Assembly (NCBI GenBank): GCA_000024525.1
Contig: CP001769.1
Span: forward strand, 3,128,501-3,192,500
DNA: 64,000 nt
Reading direction: 5' to 3'
Source of the DNA: Spirosoma linguale DSM 74
GTDB taxonomy: Bacteria; Bacteroidota; Bacteroidia; Cytophagales; Spirosomataceae
Position 1 is the stretch's first letter; each line of letters starts with the position of its first letter. The notes under the pieces are model-generated. The model was not told where the DNA came from, did no database searches, and was given only the letters and a program-made list of their open reading frames with translations. A program made the position numbers and the translations under genes. Shown piece by piece: positions 36,307 through 45,622 of this stretch.

Positions 36307-36981
36307 TTAGCCCCGTAAGACGTAGCCCATCCCAATGATCGTATGCACTAGTTTCTGGCTGTAGTCTTTGTCGATTTTTTTGCGCAGGTAATTGATATAC
36401 ACCTCAATCACGTTTGTGCTCGTATCGAAATGCAGATCCCAAACTTTCTCGGCAATGTCGACCCGGCTAACAGTTCGGCCCTGGTTGACCATCAGGTATT
36501 CGAGCAGTGCATATTCGCGGGCGGTCAGATCAATCCGCTGCCCGGCCCGATAAACCGAATGAGCTTCGGTATCAAGCTCCAGGTCGGCCACGCGCAGTAC
36601 GGTTTTCAACCCGCTAAAATCACTGTTTCGCCGGGCCAGAGCTTTGATCCGTAACATCAGTTCCCGGAATTCAAACGGCTTTACCAGATAATCATCGGCA
36701 CCCGCCCCGAAACCACTTTCTTTATCAGGCAGGCTGTCCAGCGCCGTCAGCAGCATAACCGACTGGCGGGGCATTTCCCGTTTGATATGCCGACACAGCT
36801 CGAACCCATTTATGTGCGGCAGGTTAACATCCAGCACAATGACGTCGTACGTTTTGTTGTCGGCCAGGCTTTGGCCCACCAGCCCATCATAAGCCAGATC
36901 TATTTCGTAGCCTTCGCTCTCCACGCCTTTACGAATGAACGAGGCCAGACTTACTTCGTCTTCAACGAGTAAAATTTTCAT
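36307..36981 (-). CDS. OmpR-family response regulator
   Basis: 224 residues. The receiver part has ILLVEDEVSLASF, Asp51 in VIVLDVNLP, the Thr of MLLTALD and the Lys of DYLVKPFEF. The C-terminal winged helix contains DLTAREYALLEYLMVNQGR, VIEVYINYLRKKID and TIIGMGYVLRG. It is the regulator partner of the downstream kinase and probably activates the tolC-pump-adaptor operon through the ATTAG repeats. All key residues are present. Confidence 0.95.
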   Translation of the reverse strand: MKILLVEDEVSLASFIRKGVESEGYEIDLAYDGLVGQSLADNKTYDVIVLDVNLPHINGFELCRHIKREMPRQSVMLLTALDSLPDKESGFGAGADDYLVKPFEFRELMLRIKALARRNSDFSGLKTVLRVADLELDTEAHSVYRAGQRIDLTAREYALLEYLMVNQGRTVSRVDIAEKVWDLHFDTSTNVIEVYINYLRKKIDKDYSQKLVHTIIGMGYVLRG

Positions 36982-37083
36982 GGTACTTCCGTTTTCCTGA
37001 ACGTCCTGCCAAACGACACTGTCCGCTGGCTGACACGTTTGAGCCTGCCAGCGGCACTCACCAAACGCCCCAAATCTATTGAA

Positions 37084-38442
37084 TTACTCGCCTTTCAGGT
37101 GATTTCCTGACTTAGCCAGGTTGTTAAAGAACGACTTTAGCCGCCGTAACCAGTTCGAAAGTCGAATATCGGTTGGTTTTCTGTCCGCAGACAGGCTTCC
37201 GATTGCATCGCCTGGGCTGATGGCAATGGCCCCTGACTTAGGGATGATTAACCGCTGGGATGCATACAAACTTTGGTGCCCCGACATCAGGTAACTGAGT
37301 ACGCAGGATACGGCGGCATAAGGTGCTACCGATGCGCCAAACAGTTCGATTGCCAACATACTTGTTGCAATAGGCGTATTGGTTGTTCCGGCCAACAAGC
37401 TCACAAACCCGATAGCCGCAAACGTGGATTGATCGGCCCCAACCAGTTGAGAGAAGAAGCTCCCCGCCGTTGCGCCGATGAACAGCACCGGCGTAATGAC
37501 ACTGCCGCTCCGGCTGATGCTGAGTGTGATGATTGTAAATAGAGCTTTCAACAGAAACGCGTACCCACTCACATGAATGCCTTTGATACAATCCTCCATC
37601 AAATTCAGGCCCAACCCCAGATAGTCCCTCGAAAACAAAAGCGTTAAGCCAACCAGGATTATCCCGCCCAACAAACCTTTTAAGGGACGCCAGAGCGGAA
37701 TCGCGTTCGTAGCCTGTGTGCTTTGCTGAATGGCCCGAACCAGAGCATAAGCACACAAACCAAAGAAAATTCCGCCTGCCAGCAGCTGTATAAAAAAGCC
37801 CTGACCAAAGGCCGGGATAAACGTCAGCGGATAATAGAAGAAAGTGACACCAAGTACCGAAGAGACCTGATAAGCCGTTACGGAGGCAACAAAAGCGGGC
37901 AACAACACATCGTAAACGATTACCCCAACGGCCAGTACCTCAATCCCAAACAGGGCACCAGCCATGGGAGCCCCAAAAACACAGGCAAACCCGGCACAAA
38001 AACCGCAAAGGACCATTTTCCGACGGTCGATGTCATCGACCCGGAACAGATTGGCGCATACGCTGCCGATGCCTGCCCCAATCTGGGCACATGGACTTTC
38101 TTTACCCGCCGAGCCTCCGGTAGCGAGAATAAGTACGACATTGACGACTTTCGTAGGAATGAAGCTACCCTCCAGCTTACCATAATTTTTATTAATAGCG
38201 TCAATCAGGGCGTCGGTTCCCAGATGTCTCTTCAGAACAAACTGACTCAGCAGATTCGCCACGAAAAAACTGACGGGTAGCCAGTAAAATATATGCTGGT
38301 ACTGATTACTCTGTTCAATGATGTAGTGAAGCGAAAGAATAAATCCCGACGCGACAACGCCCACTACACAGCCAATTAAACTGGCAATGAATAGCCACTT
38401 TAAGACCGAAAAAAACAAGATAACTTCGTCGTTTATCCGCAT
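37084..38442 (-). CDS. ClC-family chloride channel/transporter homologue
   Basis: 452 residues with the ClC helix pattern. The selectivity regions are ATGGSAGKESPCAQIGAG, with the gating Glu115 in GKESP (usually GKEGP), and PMAGALFGIEVL. In the E. coli antiporter the second reads IIEEM with an internal proton Glu; here the residue after the conserved Glu168 is Val169, as in channel-type ClCs. The C-terminal Tyr-bearing helix may be around LYASQRLIIP. No CBS domains are present. The protein may be a channel rather than an H+/Cl- exchanger. It is monocistronic and not clearly linked to its neighbours. Confidence 0.88.
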   Translation of the reverse strand: MRINDEVILFFSVLKWLFIASLIGCVVGVVASGFILSLHYIIEQSNQYQHIFYWLPVSFFVANLLSQFVLKRHLGTDALIDAINKNYGKLEGSFIPTKVVNVVLILATGGSAGKESPCAQIGAGIGSVCANLFRVDDIDRRKMVLCGFCAGFACVFGAPMAGALFGIEVLAVGVIVYDVLLPAFVASVTAYQVSSVLGVTFFYYPLTFIPAFGQGFFIQLLAGGIFFGLCAYALVRAIQQSTQATNAIPLWRPLKGLLGGIILVGLTLLFSRDYLGLGLNLMEDCIKGIHVSGYAFLLKALFTIITLSISRSGSVITPVLFIGATAGSFFSQLVGADQSTFAAIGFVSLLAGTTNTPIATSMLAIELFGASVAPYAAVSCVLSYLMSGHQSLYASQRLIIPKSGAIAISPGDAIGSLSADRKPTDIRLSNWLRRLKSFFNNLAKSGNHLKGE

Positions 38443-38600
38443 CTGGATATAAACCGAAGAATGGTAGGCTCAGTTTATTCTCTCTAGGCAGGACTTACCT
38501 TACCCCCGATTAGTAAGCTGTTCATTTGCTTAATGATCAGGATCTTCGGACAAGGCTTATATAAATATGTTTAGCACCAGTAAACCCATTACGCCTGACG

Positions 38601-39038
38601 TTACCTTTTTAGTTTATCAGGCGAGTAAACCAATCCTTCCACCGCTTCCGGCTGACCATTTCCTGGCTTGACAAAAACACAGGTGAACATCCATTTCACC
38701 AGGCGATAGGCGCTGGTCTTAAAGTCGCCGACCGGTACTTTGATCAGCACTTTATTCCAGCCTTTTTTTAAGCGAACAAGCTCCGTCGAGCGGTTTTCGT
38801 AAGGCTCGTCGGTGTAGGGCTGCTCAGGATCCAGAGGGTGCAAACCGGCATTCGTCCAGCGAGGGGGCATTAGCAGCCGACCATTGACCCATATGTTGCT
38901 GCTCTTGTAATCCCACTGACCCTGTGGCGGACTGGCATCTTTCTCTGACCGGCCATAATTGTGAAAACCAATCCAGGCCCCAACCGTCTGAGCACGGGGC
39001 GAATACACATACGTGTACGCGTAGACAGTATGGTTTGG
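38601..39038 (-). pseudogene. C-terminal fragment of the GH20 gene after an in-frame stop
   Basis: Directly behind the TAA of the GH20 gene and in the same frame the reading continues with PNHTVYAYTYVYSPRAQTVG and goes on for 145 codons to a stop at 38601. Parts such as GAWIGFHNYGRSEKD and WDYKSSNIWVNGR belong to the C-terminal region usual for Bacteroidota hexosaminidases. The likely original codon was CAA (Gln), changed to TAA. This piece would not be made unless the stop is read through or a GTG at 39008 is used for restart. Confidence 0.8.
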
Positions 39039-40595
39039 TTAGGGGTTGGTCAGGTAGGCGCGCACCACATCAGGACCCCATACATGACGCAGGTAGACAG
39101 TAGCCCCTATTGCGTCGATACCCTTAAAATCAGCCACTCCCTGCTCAGGCGGAAAAACAGCTTCCAGCTTTCCCTGATTGGCAAAGGGAGCACTGATTCG
39201 CCAGTGTATGTTGCTTTGCCGAACGTACGGAAACGCAAGCTGACCGAAATGCTGCCGTTTATGAGCCAGTAGCCGATCTTCAAAATCGGCAAAGTCAAGC
39301 GGGTTCTGCACGACGGTACCGGCCTGGGTCTCGGGCAGACCACCGCCACACCACGCTCGTTCGGCAACGGCCAGCATGATCGGGTAAAAGCCGTTGAGCC
39401 GTTCTATTTCGGTTTCGTTCTGCTGTTTGCGGTCGTTCCATACGCAGGCAATGGCACCCAACCGTTCCGGCGAACCCCAGGTCGTATCGCAGATCGTGCG
39501 CTGGTAAACACTGATCAGGTCGGCCTGGGTACTGAAATGATTCAGGTACAGGTTTCGGGAGTCAATAACGGGTTGTCCCGCCGTTGGCTTTACGGTACTC
39601 ATCCATAACTGCCGGATCATTTTTTTATCCAGCCGGGCACCGGGCAACCAGCCGATCACTTCTTTGCCACAATCGCGCACGACCCTGGCCATTTCCGGGA
39701 CAAAGAGCGAGTCTTTAAAGGCCACCTCATCGGTACCGATGTGCAGGTAGGGAACATCAAACAGAGCGCACACCTCGCGCAATAATTGCCTGACCACTTC
39801 TTTCCCTTCCGGCGATTGCATATCGTATCCGGTGGCCCGACGAAAGGCCGCACTATGGCCCGGCATATCGACTTCTGGAATAAGCAGCACATGCCGCTGT
39901 TTACAGAAACTGACCAAATCACGCGCCTGCTGTTGGGTATAGAACTGGCCCGCAAACCGGGCCGTTACCGACGAGTCGGTTAGGTGGGGCACAACCTTAC
40001 TCTCTAGCCGCCAGGCCAGATCTTCGGTCAGGTGCCAGTGAAACGTGTTGATTTTATAGTGAGAGAGCAGGTCGATATGGCGCTTAAGTGTCTCAATCGG
40101 AATGAAACTACGGCCCACATCGTGCATGAATCCGCGGATCGGGAAGGCGGGGAAATCGACAATCGTACAACCGGCAATAGACCTGGTTTTTGAATCCGTC
40201 AGTTGCTGGAGGGTTCGATACCCCCAAAAAAGGCCGGTGGCTGTGAGGGCCTTAAGCGTTATTCGGGTGGGTGACACCATCAACAGATAGCCTTCTCTGT
40301 TTTGCCGAAGGGTGGGCAAATGAGGATCAAGTGCAATCGAAATAACCATTCCCCCGCTCGTTGCTGATGAAGAGGCCAGCCGGACGTCTGCGCCACCAAC
40401 CGTTTTTATAAACTGCCGGACAGAGTCGGCAACCGATTCGCTACCGAGTGAATCGGCCACTACGGCAATCGAACCCCTCAGCCCTGCCGACTGCCCCAAC
40501 CAGGTAACCTGCCGGGGAGCTGGCAGCAACGGTGGATGAGCAGCCAGGCCGTTGAGAGACTGTATCAAAACCAGAAAAAAAATGAGCTGTCTCAT
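39039..40595 (-). CDS. Beta-N-acetylhexosaminidase (GH20), cut short by an in-frame stop
   Basis: 518 residues from ATG 40595, which overlaps the stop of the upstream esterase gene; an upstream extension to 40691 is less likely because a good signal peptide (MRQLIFFLVLIQSLNGLAAH) starts at 40595. The GH20b domain covers about residues 25-150 and the catalytic barrel 155-470; HIGTDE holds the catalytic pair Asp289-Glu290. The enzyme would remove terminal GlcNAc or GalNAc from glycans in the periplasm, after sialic acid is taken off. A TAA at 39039-39041 stops the frame inside the C-terminal domain; the same frame continues for 145 codons. The catalytic part is complete, so activity may remain. 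Last gene of the sialic acid operon. Confidence 0.88.
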   Translation of the reverse strand: MRQLIFFLVLIQSLNGLAAHPPLLPAPRQVTWLGQSAGLRGSIAVVADSLGSESVADSVRQFIKTVGGADVRLASSSATSGGMVISIALDPHLPTLRQNREGYLLMVSPTRITLKALTATGLFWGYRTLQQLTDSKTRSIAGCTIVDFPAFPIRGFMHDVGRSFIPIETLKRHIDLLSHYKINTFHWHLTEDLAWRLESKVVPHLTDSSVTARFAGQFYTQQQARDLVSFCKQRHVLLIPEVDMPGHSAAFRRATGYDMQSPEGKEVVRQLLREVCALFDVPYLHIGTDEVAFKDSLFVPEMARVVRDCGKEVIGWLPGARLDKKMIRQLWMSTVKPTAGQPVIDSRNLYLNHFSTQADLISVYQRTICDTTWGSPERLGAIACVWNDRKQQNETEIERLNGFYPIMLAVAERAWCGGGLPETQAGTVVQNPLDFADFEDRLLAHKRQHFGQLAFPYVRQSNIHWRISAPFANQGKLEAVFPPEQGVADFKGIDAIGATVYLRHVWGPDVVRAYLTNP

Positions 40596-42157
40596 GGAAT
40601 AGCGTAGGAGAATGTAGTGACGGGCAAACCGGCACTGTTGATGAGATTGGCGGTCGTGTACGGTGCCCAGCCATAATATACATGGGTACACGATGCGCCG
40701 TTGGGAAGGCTAAGAAACACCTGATTGCCCCGACATCGGGCTGATACGTCCTGACGAGGGCCGTTGACGTCACCAACTGAAAAGCCACGAATAGACTGGT
40801 TGTCTGCCGTCCGCAGCCCAGTCCCCGTTTGTCGGAAGCGTAGGGTAATCCCGTTTCTGACCCGGGCGACCTCGACGATCTCAGGGGTCAGTACGGCCTG
40901 CTGCCCATACGTTTTGACCAGCGCTTCCCGCGCCAGTCGTTGGCCAACAACCCGTTTGTTGGTTGGGTGAACGTCTGTCGGGTTACCCACATCGCTGGTA
41001 ACGGCCATACCAACATTAGGGAGCCGCTGCGCCAGTCGACGCTGGCTGTCCCGAAACCAGGGCCAGTTCTCGGACTTATACCCTTTTTCGGTACCAATGG
41101 AGGAAAGCTGACAGACATAAAAAGGGAAGTCGCCCTGCTGCCACTGGTCTCGCCAATCCCCTACTAAACGGGCAAACAGGTGTCCATGCTGCTGCGCCCT
41201 CGCCAGGCTCAGGGCATTACTTTCGCCCTGATACCAGAGAACGCCCCGGATGGGCAACCGAAGTAGTGGCACAATAGCCGCCTGGTAGAGAAAGCCCGGC
41301 TTAAACGGGTGATGATACCCCAGTGAATCATGGGGCGGTTTATAGCCTGCCTGAATCAGGTTATCCAGATTTTCGTGGCCGCGCTGAATACACCAGGGTT
41401 CCAGAACGGGATTCTGCCACCAGTCGCCCTTGAATACGGGTTGTATCGTTGGGTCAGCAAGGCCACTGCCGGGGCGCATCCAGGCTTCGGTTGGGGAGCC
41501 GCCAACGGCCACATTGATCAATCCAATGGGAATGTTGAGCGATTGCTGAACCGCTTGCCCGAAATAATACCCGACCGCCGAAAACAACCGGATAGCCAGC
41601 GAGTCGGCTTCCTGCCAGCTCGCCGGTTTGTAAAACGCGTCCGGATGCAGATGCGAAAGTTCGTTCGGTTTATACGCTACGTTGTACGTTGACAGCGCCG
41701 GAAGTTTATTGAAAAGCCGTAGCGACCCGTTTCCGGATTGGCGGAGCGTCTGTGCGGCAAACTGATCGCTGGCCACCGGGAAGGCCATATTCGACTGGCC
41801 CGCACAAATCCACACATCGCCGATCAGTAGGTTCGTCAGTTGAAGGGTGTCCTGATCCGTCCGAATGGTGAGCCGGATGGGTGATGCCAAAGCGGCCTGG
41901 GGACGTAATTGAAGCGACCAGCTTGAATCGGCGCGCACAACGGTCTGACCTTGTTCGGCTCCCAAATGAACCCGCACCGTTTGACCGGGAATAGCCCACC
42001 CGCAGACAGGTATGGTTCTGTCGCGCTGGATGACCATCCCGCTTTGCCAGTCACTGGCCAGACGGAGTTGAGCATAAGCCGGGCAGAGGGATGCCCAGAC
42101 CAGGAGAACGCACACGAACCAATGGCGCAGGTTACTTTTCTGTGGCGACAAAATCAT
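40592..42157 (-). CDS. Sialate O-acetylesterase
   Basis: 521 residues with a signal peptide (VLLVWASLCPAYAQ). The SGNH fold shows GDVWICAGQSNMAF (nucleophile Ser), GGSPTEAW, RGVLWYQGESNA, and the catalytic Asp-His block DVHPTNK. A jelly-roll lead precedes the esterase part. It removes O-acetyl groups from sialic acids so that sialidase, transport and lyase can work. Its start overlaps the end of the MFS gene by 26 bases and its stop overlaps the GH20 start, which indicates tight coupling within the operon. Confidence 0.92.
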   Translation of the reverse strand: MILSPQKSNLRHWFVCVLLVWASLCPAYAQLRLASDWQSGMVIQRDRTIPVCGWAIPGQTVRVHLGAEQGQTVVRADSSWSLQLRPQAALASPIRLTIRTDQDTLQLTNLLIGDVWICAGQSNMAFPVASDQFAAQTLRQSGNGSLRLFNKLPALSTYNVAYKPNELSHLHPDAFYKPASWQEADSLAIRLFSAVGYYFGQAVQQSLNIPIGLINVAVGGSPTEAWMRPGSGLADPTIQPVFKGDWWQNPVLEPWCIQRGHENLDNLIQAGYKPPHDSLGYHHPFKPGFLYQAAIVPLLRLPIRGVLWYQGESNALSLARAQQHGHLFARLVGDWRDQWQQGDFPFYVCQLSSIGTEKGYKSENWPWFRDSQRRLAQRLPNVGMAVTSDVGNPTDVHPTNKRVVGQRLAREALVKTYGQQAVLTPEIVEVARVRNGITLRFRQTGTGLRTADNQSIRGFSVGDVNGPRQDVSARCRGNQVFLSLPNGASCTHVYYGWAPYTTANLINSAGLPVTTFSYAIP

Positions 42158-43400
42158 TGACCGTTGGCCTTAAGAAATACAACTGCACTAGCAACGCCAT
42201 CAGAACGATACCCGACAGCATGGCAAAATCGGAGCCCAGCTGACCCGAATCCATCGACTTGCCCAGCCAGTTGGTAATCAGCGCACCGGCAAATACGCCG
42301 GTCATGTTCATGATACCGTAGGCCGTTGCCCGATGTCGTGAGGAAACGAACTGGCACAGAATCGGCATGTTATTGGCATCGAACATCCCGTAGCCAAAGC
42401 CAAAACACAAGGCCGCCCCTACCACATGGGCCAGTGAATTACCAAAGCCGATGAGCAGCAGGGAAGGTATTGTCAATGACAAGCCAATGGCGCTGGTGTA
42501 CATCCGCCCCCGAATGTTTGTCTGCACCCATCGGTCCGACAGAATTCCGCCAAAAATCACCCCCAGAAAGGACGACGTCGCAATGGTAATCGTAGAAAGC
42601 GGCCCCGCCGTTGCCATGTCGATGTTCAGGTTTGTGGCAAAGAGCGTAGGGAGCCAGTTTTTGGTGGCCCAGCCGGGTAAACTCGGTATCGCGTAATAGA
42701 ACAGAATGACCCAGAAAGAGGTATTCGCCAGCAACAAACCGAGTCCTTTGGTCAAGGGTATCCTGTCGGTTGTCAATGGCTCATCCGACTGGTTCGTCGG
42801 CAGCGAATTCCGGTTGAACTCCCGCAGAAAAAAGCTCAGCACAACGGCATAGACAAGCCCCGCAATACCGAATCCCTGAAAGGCCGCTGGCCAGGAATAG
42901 GACTCCGCTACGGTTGCCCCGAACCCACCCAGCGCCTGCCCCATGTAGAGTCCAGTCATGTGAATACCAATCGCCAGCGACCTTGTTCTGGCCGTGTGGA
43001 AATCAGCAATGAGCGCCAGACCCGCCGGAATATAGAGGGCTTCACTAACTCCCATGATGGCCCGCAGCCAGTAAAGCTGATCAAAGGTCGTGGCGTATCC
43101 CATCGAAAACGTAACCCCCGACCAAACGAACAGGCTCCCCACAATCAGCCACTTCCGGTTGAACCGGTCCGCAACGATACCCGATACGGGGCTCATGCAA
43201 CCGTATATCCATAGGAAAATAGCCATCAGCCGCCCAAAATTTGTGGCCGACTCCAGTTCCCTGATGTCCAGTTGCATGGAGGGCCGCATGGTAGCCAGCA
43301 TTTGCCGGTCCATATAATTCAGCATGGCTACCACCCATAAAAGCCCCACCACTACCCAGGGATACAGTCGCCCCTGTTCATTTACTGCGTTGTTGTTCAT
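42132..43400 (-). CDS. nanT: MFS transporter, probable sialic acid permease
   Basis: 422 residues with twelve predicted membrane helices. The signature between helices 2 and 3 is GIVADRFNRKWLIVG, and SDRWVQTNIRGR occurs between helices 8 and 9. The start GLLWVVAMLNYMDRQMLATM is like the ACS/hexuronate group to which Bacteroidota sialic acid permeases belong. Its place between the Kelch mutarotase and O-acetylesterase genes is the main reason for the sialic acid assignment, as in the nan loci of Bacteroides and Tannerella. It would bring free sialic acid across the inner membrane. Confidence 0.85.
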   Translation of the reverse strand: MNNNAVNEQGRLYPWVVVGLLWVVAMLNYMDRQMLATMRPSMQLDIRELESATNFGRLMAIFLWIYGCMSPVSGIVADRFNRKWLIVGSLFVWSGVTFSMGYATTFDQLYWLRAIMGVSEALYIPAGLALIADFHTARTRSLAIGIHMTGLYMGQALGGFGATVAESYSWPAAFQGFGIAGLVYAVVLSFFLREFNRNSLPTNQSDEPLTTDRIPLTKGLGLLLANTSFWVILFYYAIPSLPGWATKNWLPTLFATNLNIDMATAGPLSTITIATSSFLGVIFGGILSDRWVQTNIRGRMYTSAIGLSLTIPSLLLIGFGNSLAHVVGAALCFGFGYGMFDANNMPILCQFVSSRHRATAYGIMNMTGVFAGALITNWLGKSMDSGQLGSDFAMLSGIVLMALLVQLYFLRPTVNDFVATEK

Positions 43401-43422
43401 TCGCTTAGGTAGCTAGTCTGAC

Positions 43423-44607
43423 TCAGTACTTCGATTGGTCCATGTCAATTTTCCAGATAGCAGGCGTTCGGATACCGGGGGTGACTTCGCCACTCGGTAC
43501 AATAAGGCTTTGCTCCCACCGTACAACCGGGGTTGTCACGGGCGTCGGGAAGGGTAAGCTGTCCACCGCCGACCAGACTTTAGTATCCGTCCGAAACTGC
43601 CAGACCGTTTTGACAAAGCCAGGGTGGTCGATCTGGAGACGATTACGTTCGGTCCGGCGTTTTTCCCTGTCAAGGCCTTCGGGTAGCTGATTTACCTGAT
43701 TCGACAGGGCTTCGATCTGCTGAAGCCGCTTGCCATCGTCACCGCCAAAAACAAAAAGCGAACGGGTACCGATGCCAATAACCTGATGGGCTGCCAGCGG
43801 CTGAGGCATATCGGGCAGTCGCTGCCACCGCTGTCGGTTGATCTGATACGCGTAGACATCGGCATAAACAGTTGTTCGCCCGTTAACCGTCTGCCTTCCT
43901 CCTACCACATACAGCGTTGGCCCGTTTTCATTTGCCTGAACTGTCATGGCCGTATACGCTCTGGCCGGACCGGGAAAGTCGGCCAGTTTTTGCCAGCCCC
44001 CAGCCGGGGTTTCGAGGTCAAGTACGTACAAACCAGCTTCCGTTCCCCAGTCCGACTCCCCACCGAACACATACAGCTTATTCCCTGAAACGGCAGCGGC
44101 AAGGTTGGCCATCGGTATGGGTAGTGCCGGAAGCGACTGCTCGACGAGCATAGCGTCTGACGGATGCCAGCGCAGGCTAAACACGTCGGCGAACCGGTGT
44201 TTGTCGTCATTGCCTCCTACACAAATAAGCTGATCCCGCCAGACCACCGAAGCGCCATAAGCCCGTGGATGAGCCAGTTGATGCGTGGCTTTCCAATGGT
44301 ACGTATTTCCCTCATGACGAAGCACATAGACTGTCGAATGCCAGACTTTGGCACCACCTTGCCAGGGAAAGCCATTGGGAAAATTGGCTCCTCCGGCAAT
44401 GAGCAAAGCGCCGTGACTACAGCCTGCAAAAGCCCCCGCCACGCCCGGATTTAAGGAGCCATTCAGGGCAGGTAGATCCGGGAGCCGGGTATAGCGCAAC
44501 CGGTCCTGTGCACTTGCGGAATGTAACGACAGATAAGTCATAACGAGCACAATGGCAGCGCGTTTAATCGGCGTTAACCACCTTCGATATGGGCATTTTT
44601 GATGCAT
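43423..44607 (-). CDS. nanM: Kelch-type N-acetylneuraminate mutarotase (NanM-like)
   Basis: 394 residues from ATG 44607, which gives a normal signal peptide (ending LSLHSASAQ); a start at 44628 is possible. It overlaps the end of the lyase gene. Kelch repeats appear as LLIAGGANFPNG, LICVGGNDDKHRF, LYVFGGESDWGTE, LYVVGGRQTVNGR and LFVFGGDDGKR and would form a six-bladed propeller. NanM converts the alpha anomer of sialic acid, which sialidase releases, to the beta form in the periplasm and so speeds up use. An Asn-Pro/Gly-Ala-Asn-like start with GGANFP is shared with the cyclically permuted mutarotase family. Confidence 0.87.
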   Translation of the reverse strand: MHQKCPYRRWLTPIKRAAIVLVMTYLSLHSASAQDRLRYTRLPDLPALNGSLNPGVAGAFAGCSHGALLIAGGANFPNGFPWQGGAKVWHSTVYVLRHEGNTYHWKATHQLAHPRAYGASVVWRDQLICVGGNDDKHRFADVFSLRWHPSDAMLVEQSLPALPIPMANLAAAVSGNKLYVFGGESDWGTEAGLYVLDLETPAGGWQKLADFPGPARAYTAMTVQANENGPTLYVVGGRQTVNGRTTVYADVYAYQINRQRWQRLPDMPQPLAAHQVIGIGTRSLFVFGGDDGKRLQQIEALSNQVNQLPEGLDREKRRTERNRLQIDHPGFVKTVWQFRTDTKVWSAVDSLPFPTPVTTPVVRWEQSLIVPSGEVTPGIRTPAIWKIDMDQSKY

Positions 44608-45511
44608 AGGCGTAGAAGTCGATGGCATCCAGATCGTCTAGGAAATGAGGATACTGGTCAGCTGACATGTTGGCAATGGGGAGCCGGAAACCACCACAGT
44701 CGAGGCCCAGCGCCCGCATATAGGCTTTTCCGGTGGCAATACCGCCGTACTTGCCTAAGATACGGACAATGGCGATGGATTTGTCCTGCAACTGGCGGGC
44801 CTTTTCCAGATCGCCCGCGTTAAAAGCGGCCATCAGGTCGTAATAGAGGGGAGCTGCATAATTGAACGTACTACCAACCGCGCCACGGGCACCCATAGCC
44901 ATAGCAGCGAGATAAATTTCGTCCCAGCCCCAAAGGATATCGTATTTCTGATTCCCGAATAATACGCACTGACGAAAATCCATCAGATCGTTGTGGGTGT
45001 ACTTGATCCCGTAAAAATTAGGAAGCCGTCCGTCGATACAGGTCAGGAAGTCGATCATCGACAGATTAGCTCCCGTCAGCGCGGGGATATGGTAGAAATA
45101 AAGGCCCAGATCGGGCGCAGCTTCGCCGATCTGAATGCAAAACTGGGCCAGCAGTTCGACATTGGCGGGTTTAAAGTAAAAAGGAGCCAGCACCGCTATT
45201 GCCTGGAATCCCGCCCGGGAGGCTTCCTGAGCAATCAGTTTACTTTCTACCAGGGAGGTGCCCCCCACCAGCATGATTTTGGTCAGGCCGGGTGCATCGA
45301 CCTGACCCCAGGCCCGGAGCAATTCCAGCTTTTCAGGGAACGACAGCGAAACACCCTCGCCCGTGGAGCCGCCGATAAAAGCGCCCTTGATTCCGTTCTG
45401 AACGAGCAGTTGAGCATACTGCGGAATAGGGGCCAGATTCAGGCTGCCATCCGCGTGCAGGGGAGTAAACGGGGCCGCCACCAGCCCTTCGGTTTTTGGA
45501 ATATATGACAT
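44564..45511 (-). CDS. nanA: N-acetylneuraminate lyase
   Basis: 315 residues of the DapA/NanA superfamily. GGSTGEG at residues 47-53 binds the carboxylate of pyruvate; YFYHIP carries the catalytic Tyr near 140, and the Schiff-base Lys170 is in FYGIKYTHND. The GSTGEG form and the Tyr-His-Ile-Pro block fit sialic acid lyases rather than dihydrodipicolinate synthase. It splits N-acetylneuraminate into pyruvate and ManNAc in the cytoplasm. It follows SusD after a 111-base gap with a hairpin, and its end overlaps the mutarotase start. Confidence 0.93.
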   Translation of the reverse strand: MSYIPKTEGLVAAPFTPLHADGSLNLAPIPQYAQLLVQNGIKGAFIGGSTGEGVSLSFPEKLELLRAWGQVDAPGLTKIMLVGGTSLVESKLIAQEASRAGFQAIAVLAPFYFKPANVELLAQFCIQIGEAAPDLGLYFYHIPALTGANLSMIDFLTCIDGRLPNFYGIKYTHNDLMDFRQCVLFGNQKYDILWGWDEIYLAAMAMGARGAVGSTFNYAAPLYYDLMAAFNAGDLEKARQLQDKSIAIVRILGKYGGIATGKAYMRALGLDCGGFRLPIANMSADQYPHFLDDLDAIDFYAYASKMPISKVVNAD

Positions 45512-45533
45512 ATAAAATGGGGAAAGAATAGTC

Positions 45534-45556
45534 TCCTCCAGGTATGACCCGGAGGA
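45534..45556 (-). other. Intercistronic hairpin between SusD and lyase genes
   Basis: TCCTCC (45534-45539) and GGAGGA (45551-45556) enclose GGT/ACC with a three-base loop, giving a strong short stem in the gap between susD and nanA. No T run follows, so it may mark RNA processing or lower expression of the downstream genes relative to SusCD. Confidence 0.45.
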
Positions 45557-45622
45557 ACTGAAACCAACCTAATCTATGAATACTGTAATTGAAAGCGCTC
45601 GCTACCGGAAACGAAAAACACC

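Noticed and set aside
37023..37054. Inverted repeat CCGCTGGC / GCCAGCGG after the ClC gene
   Set aside because: The stem is perfect, but the 16-base loop and the lack of a T run do not support a firm terminator call.
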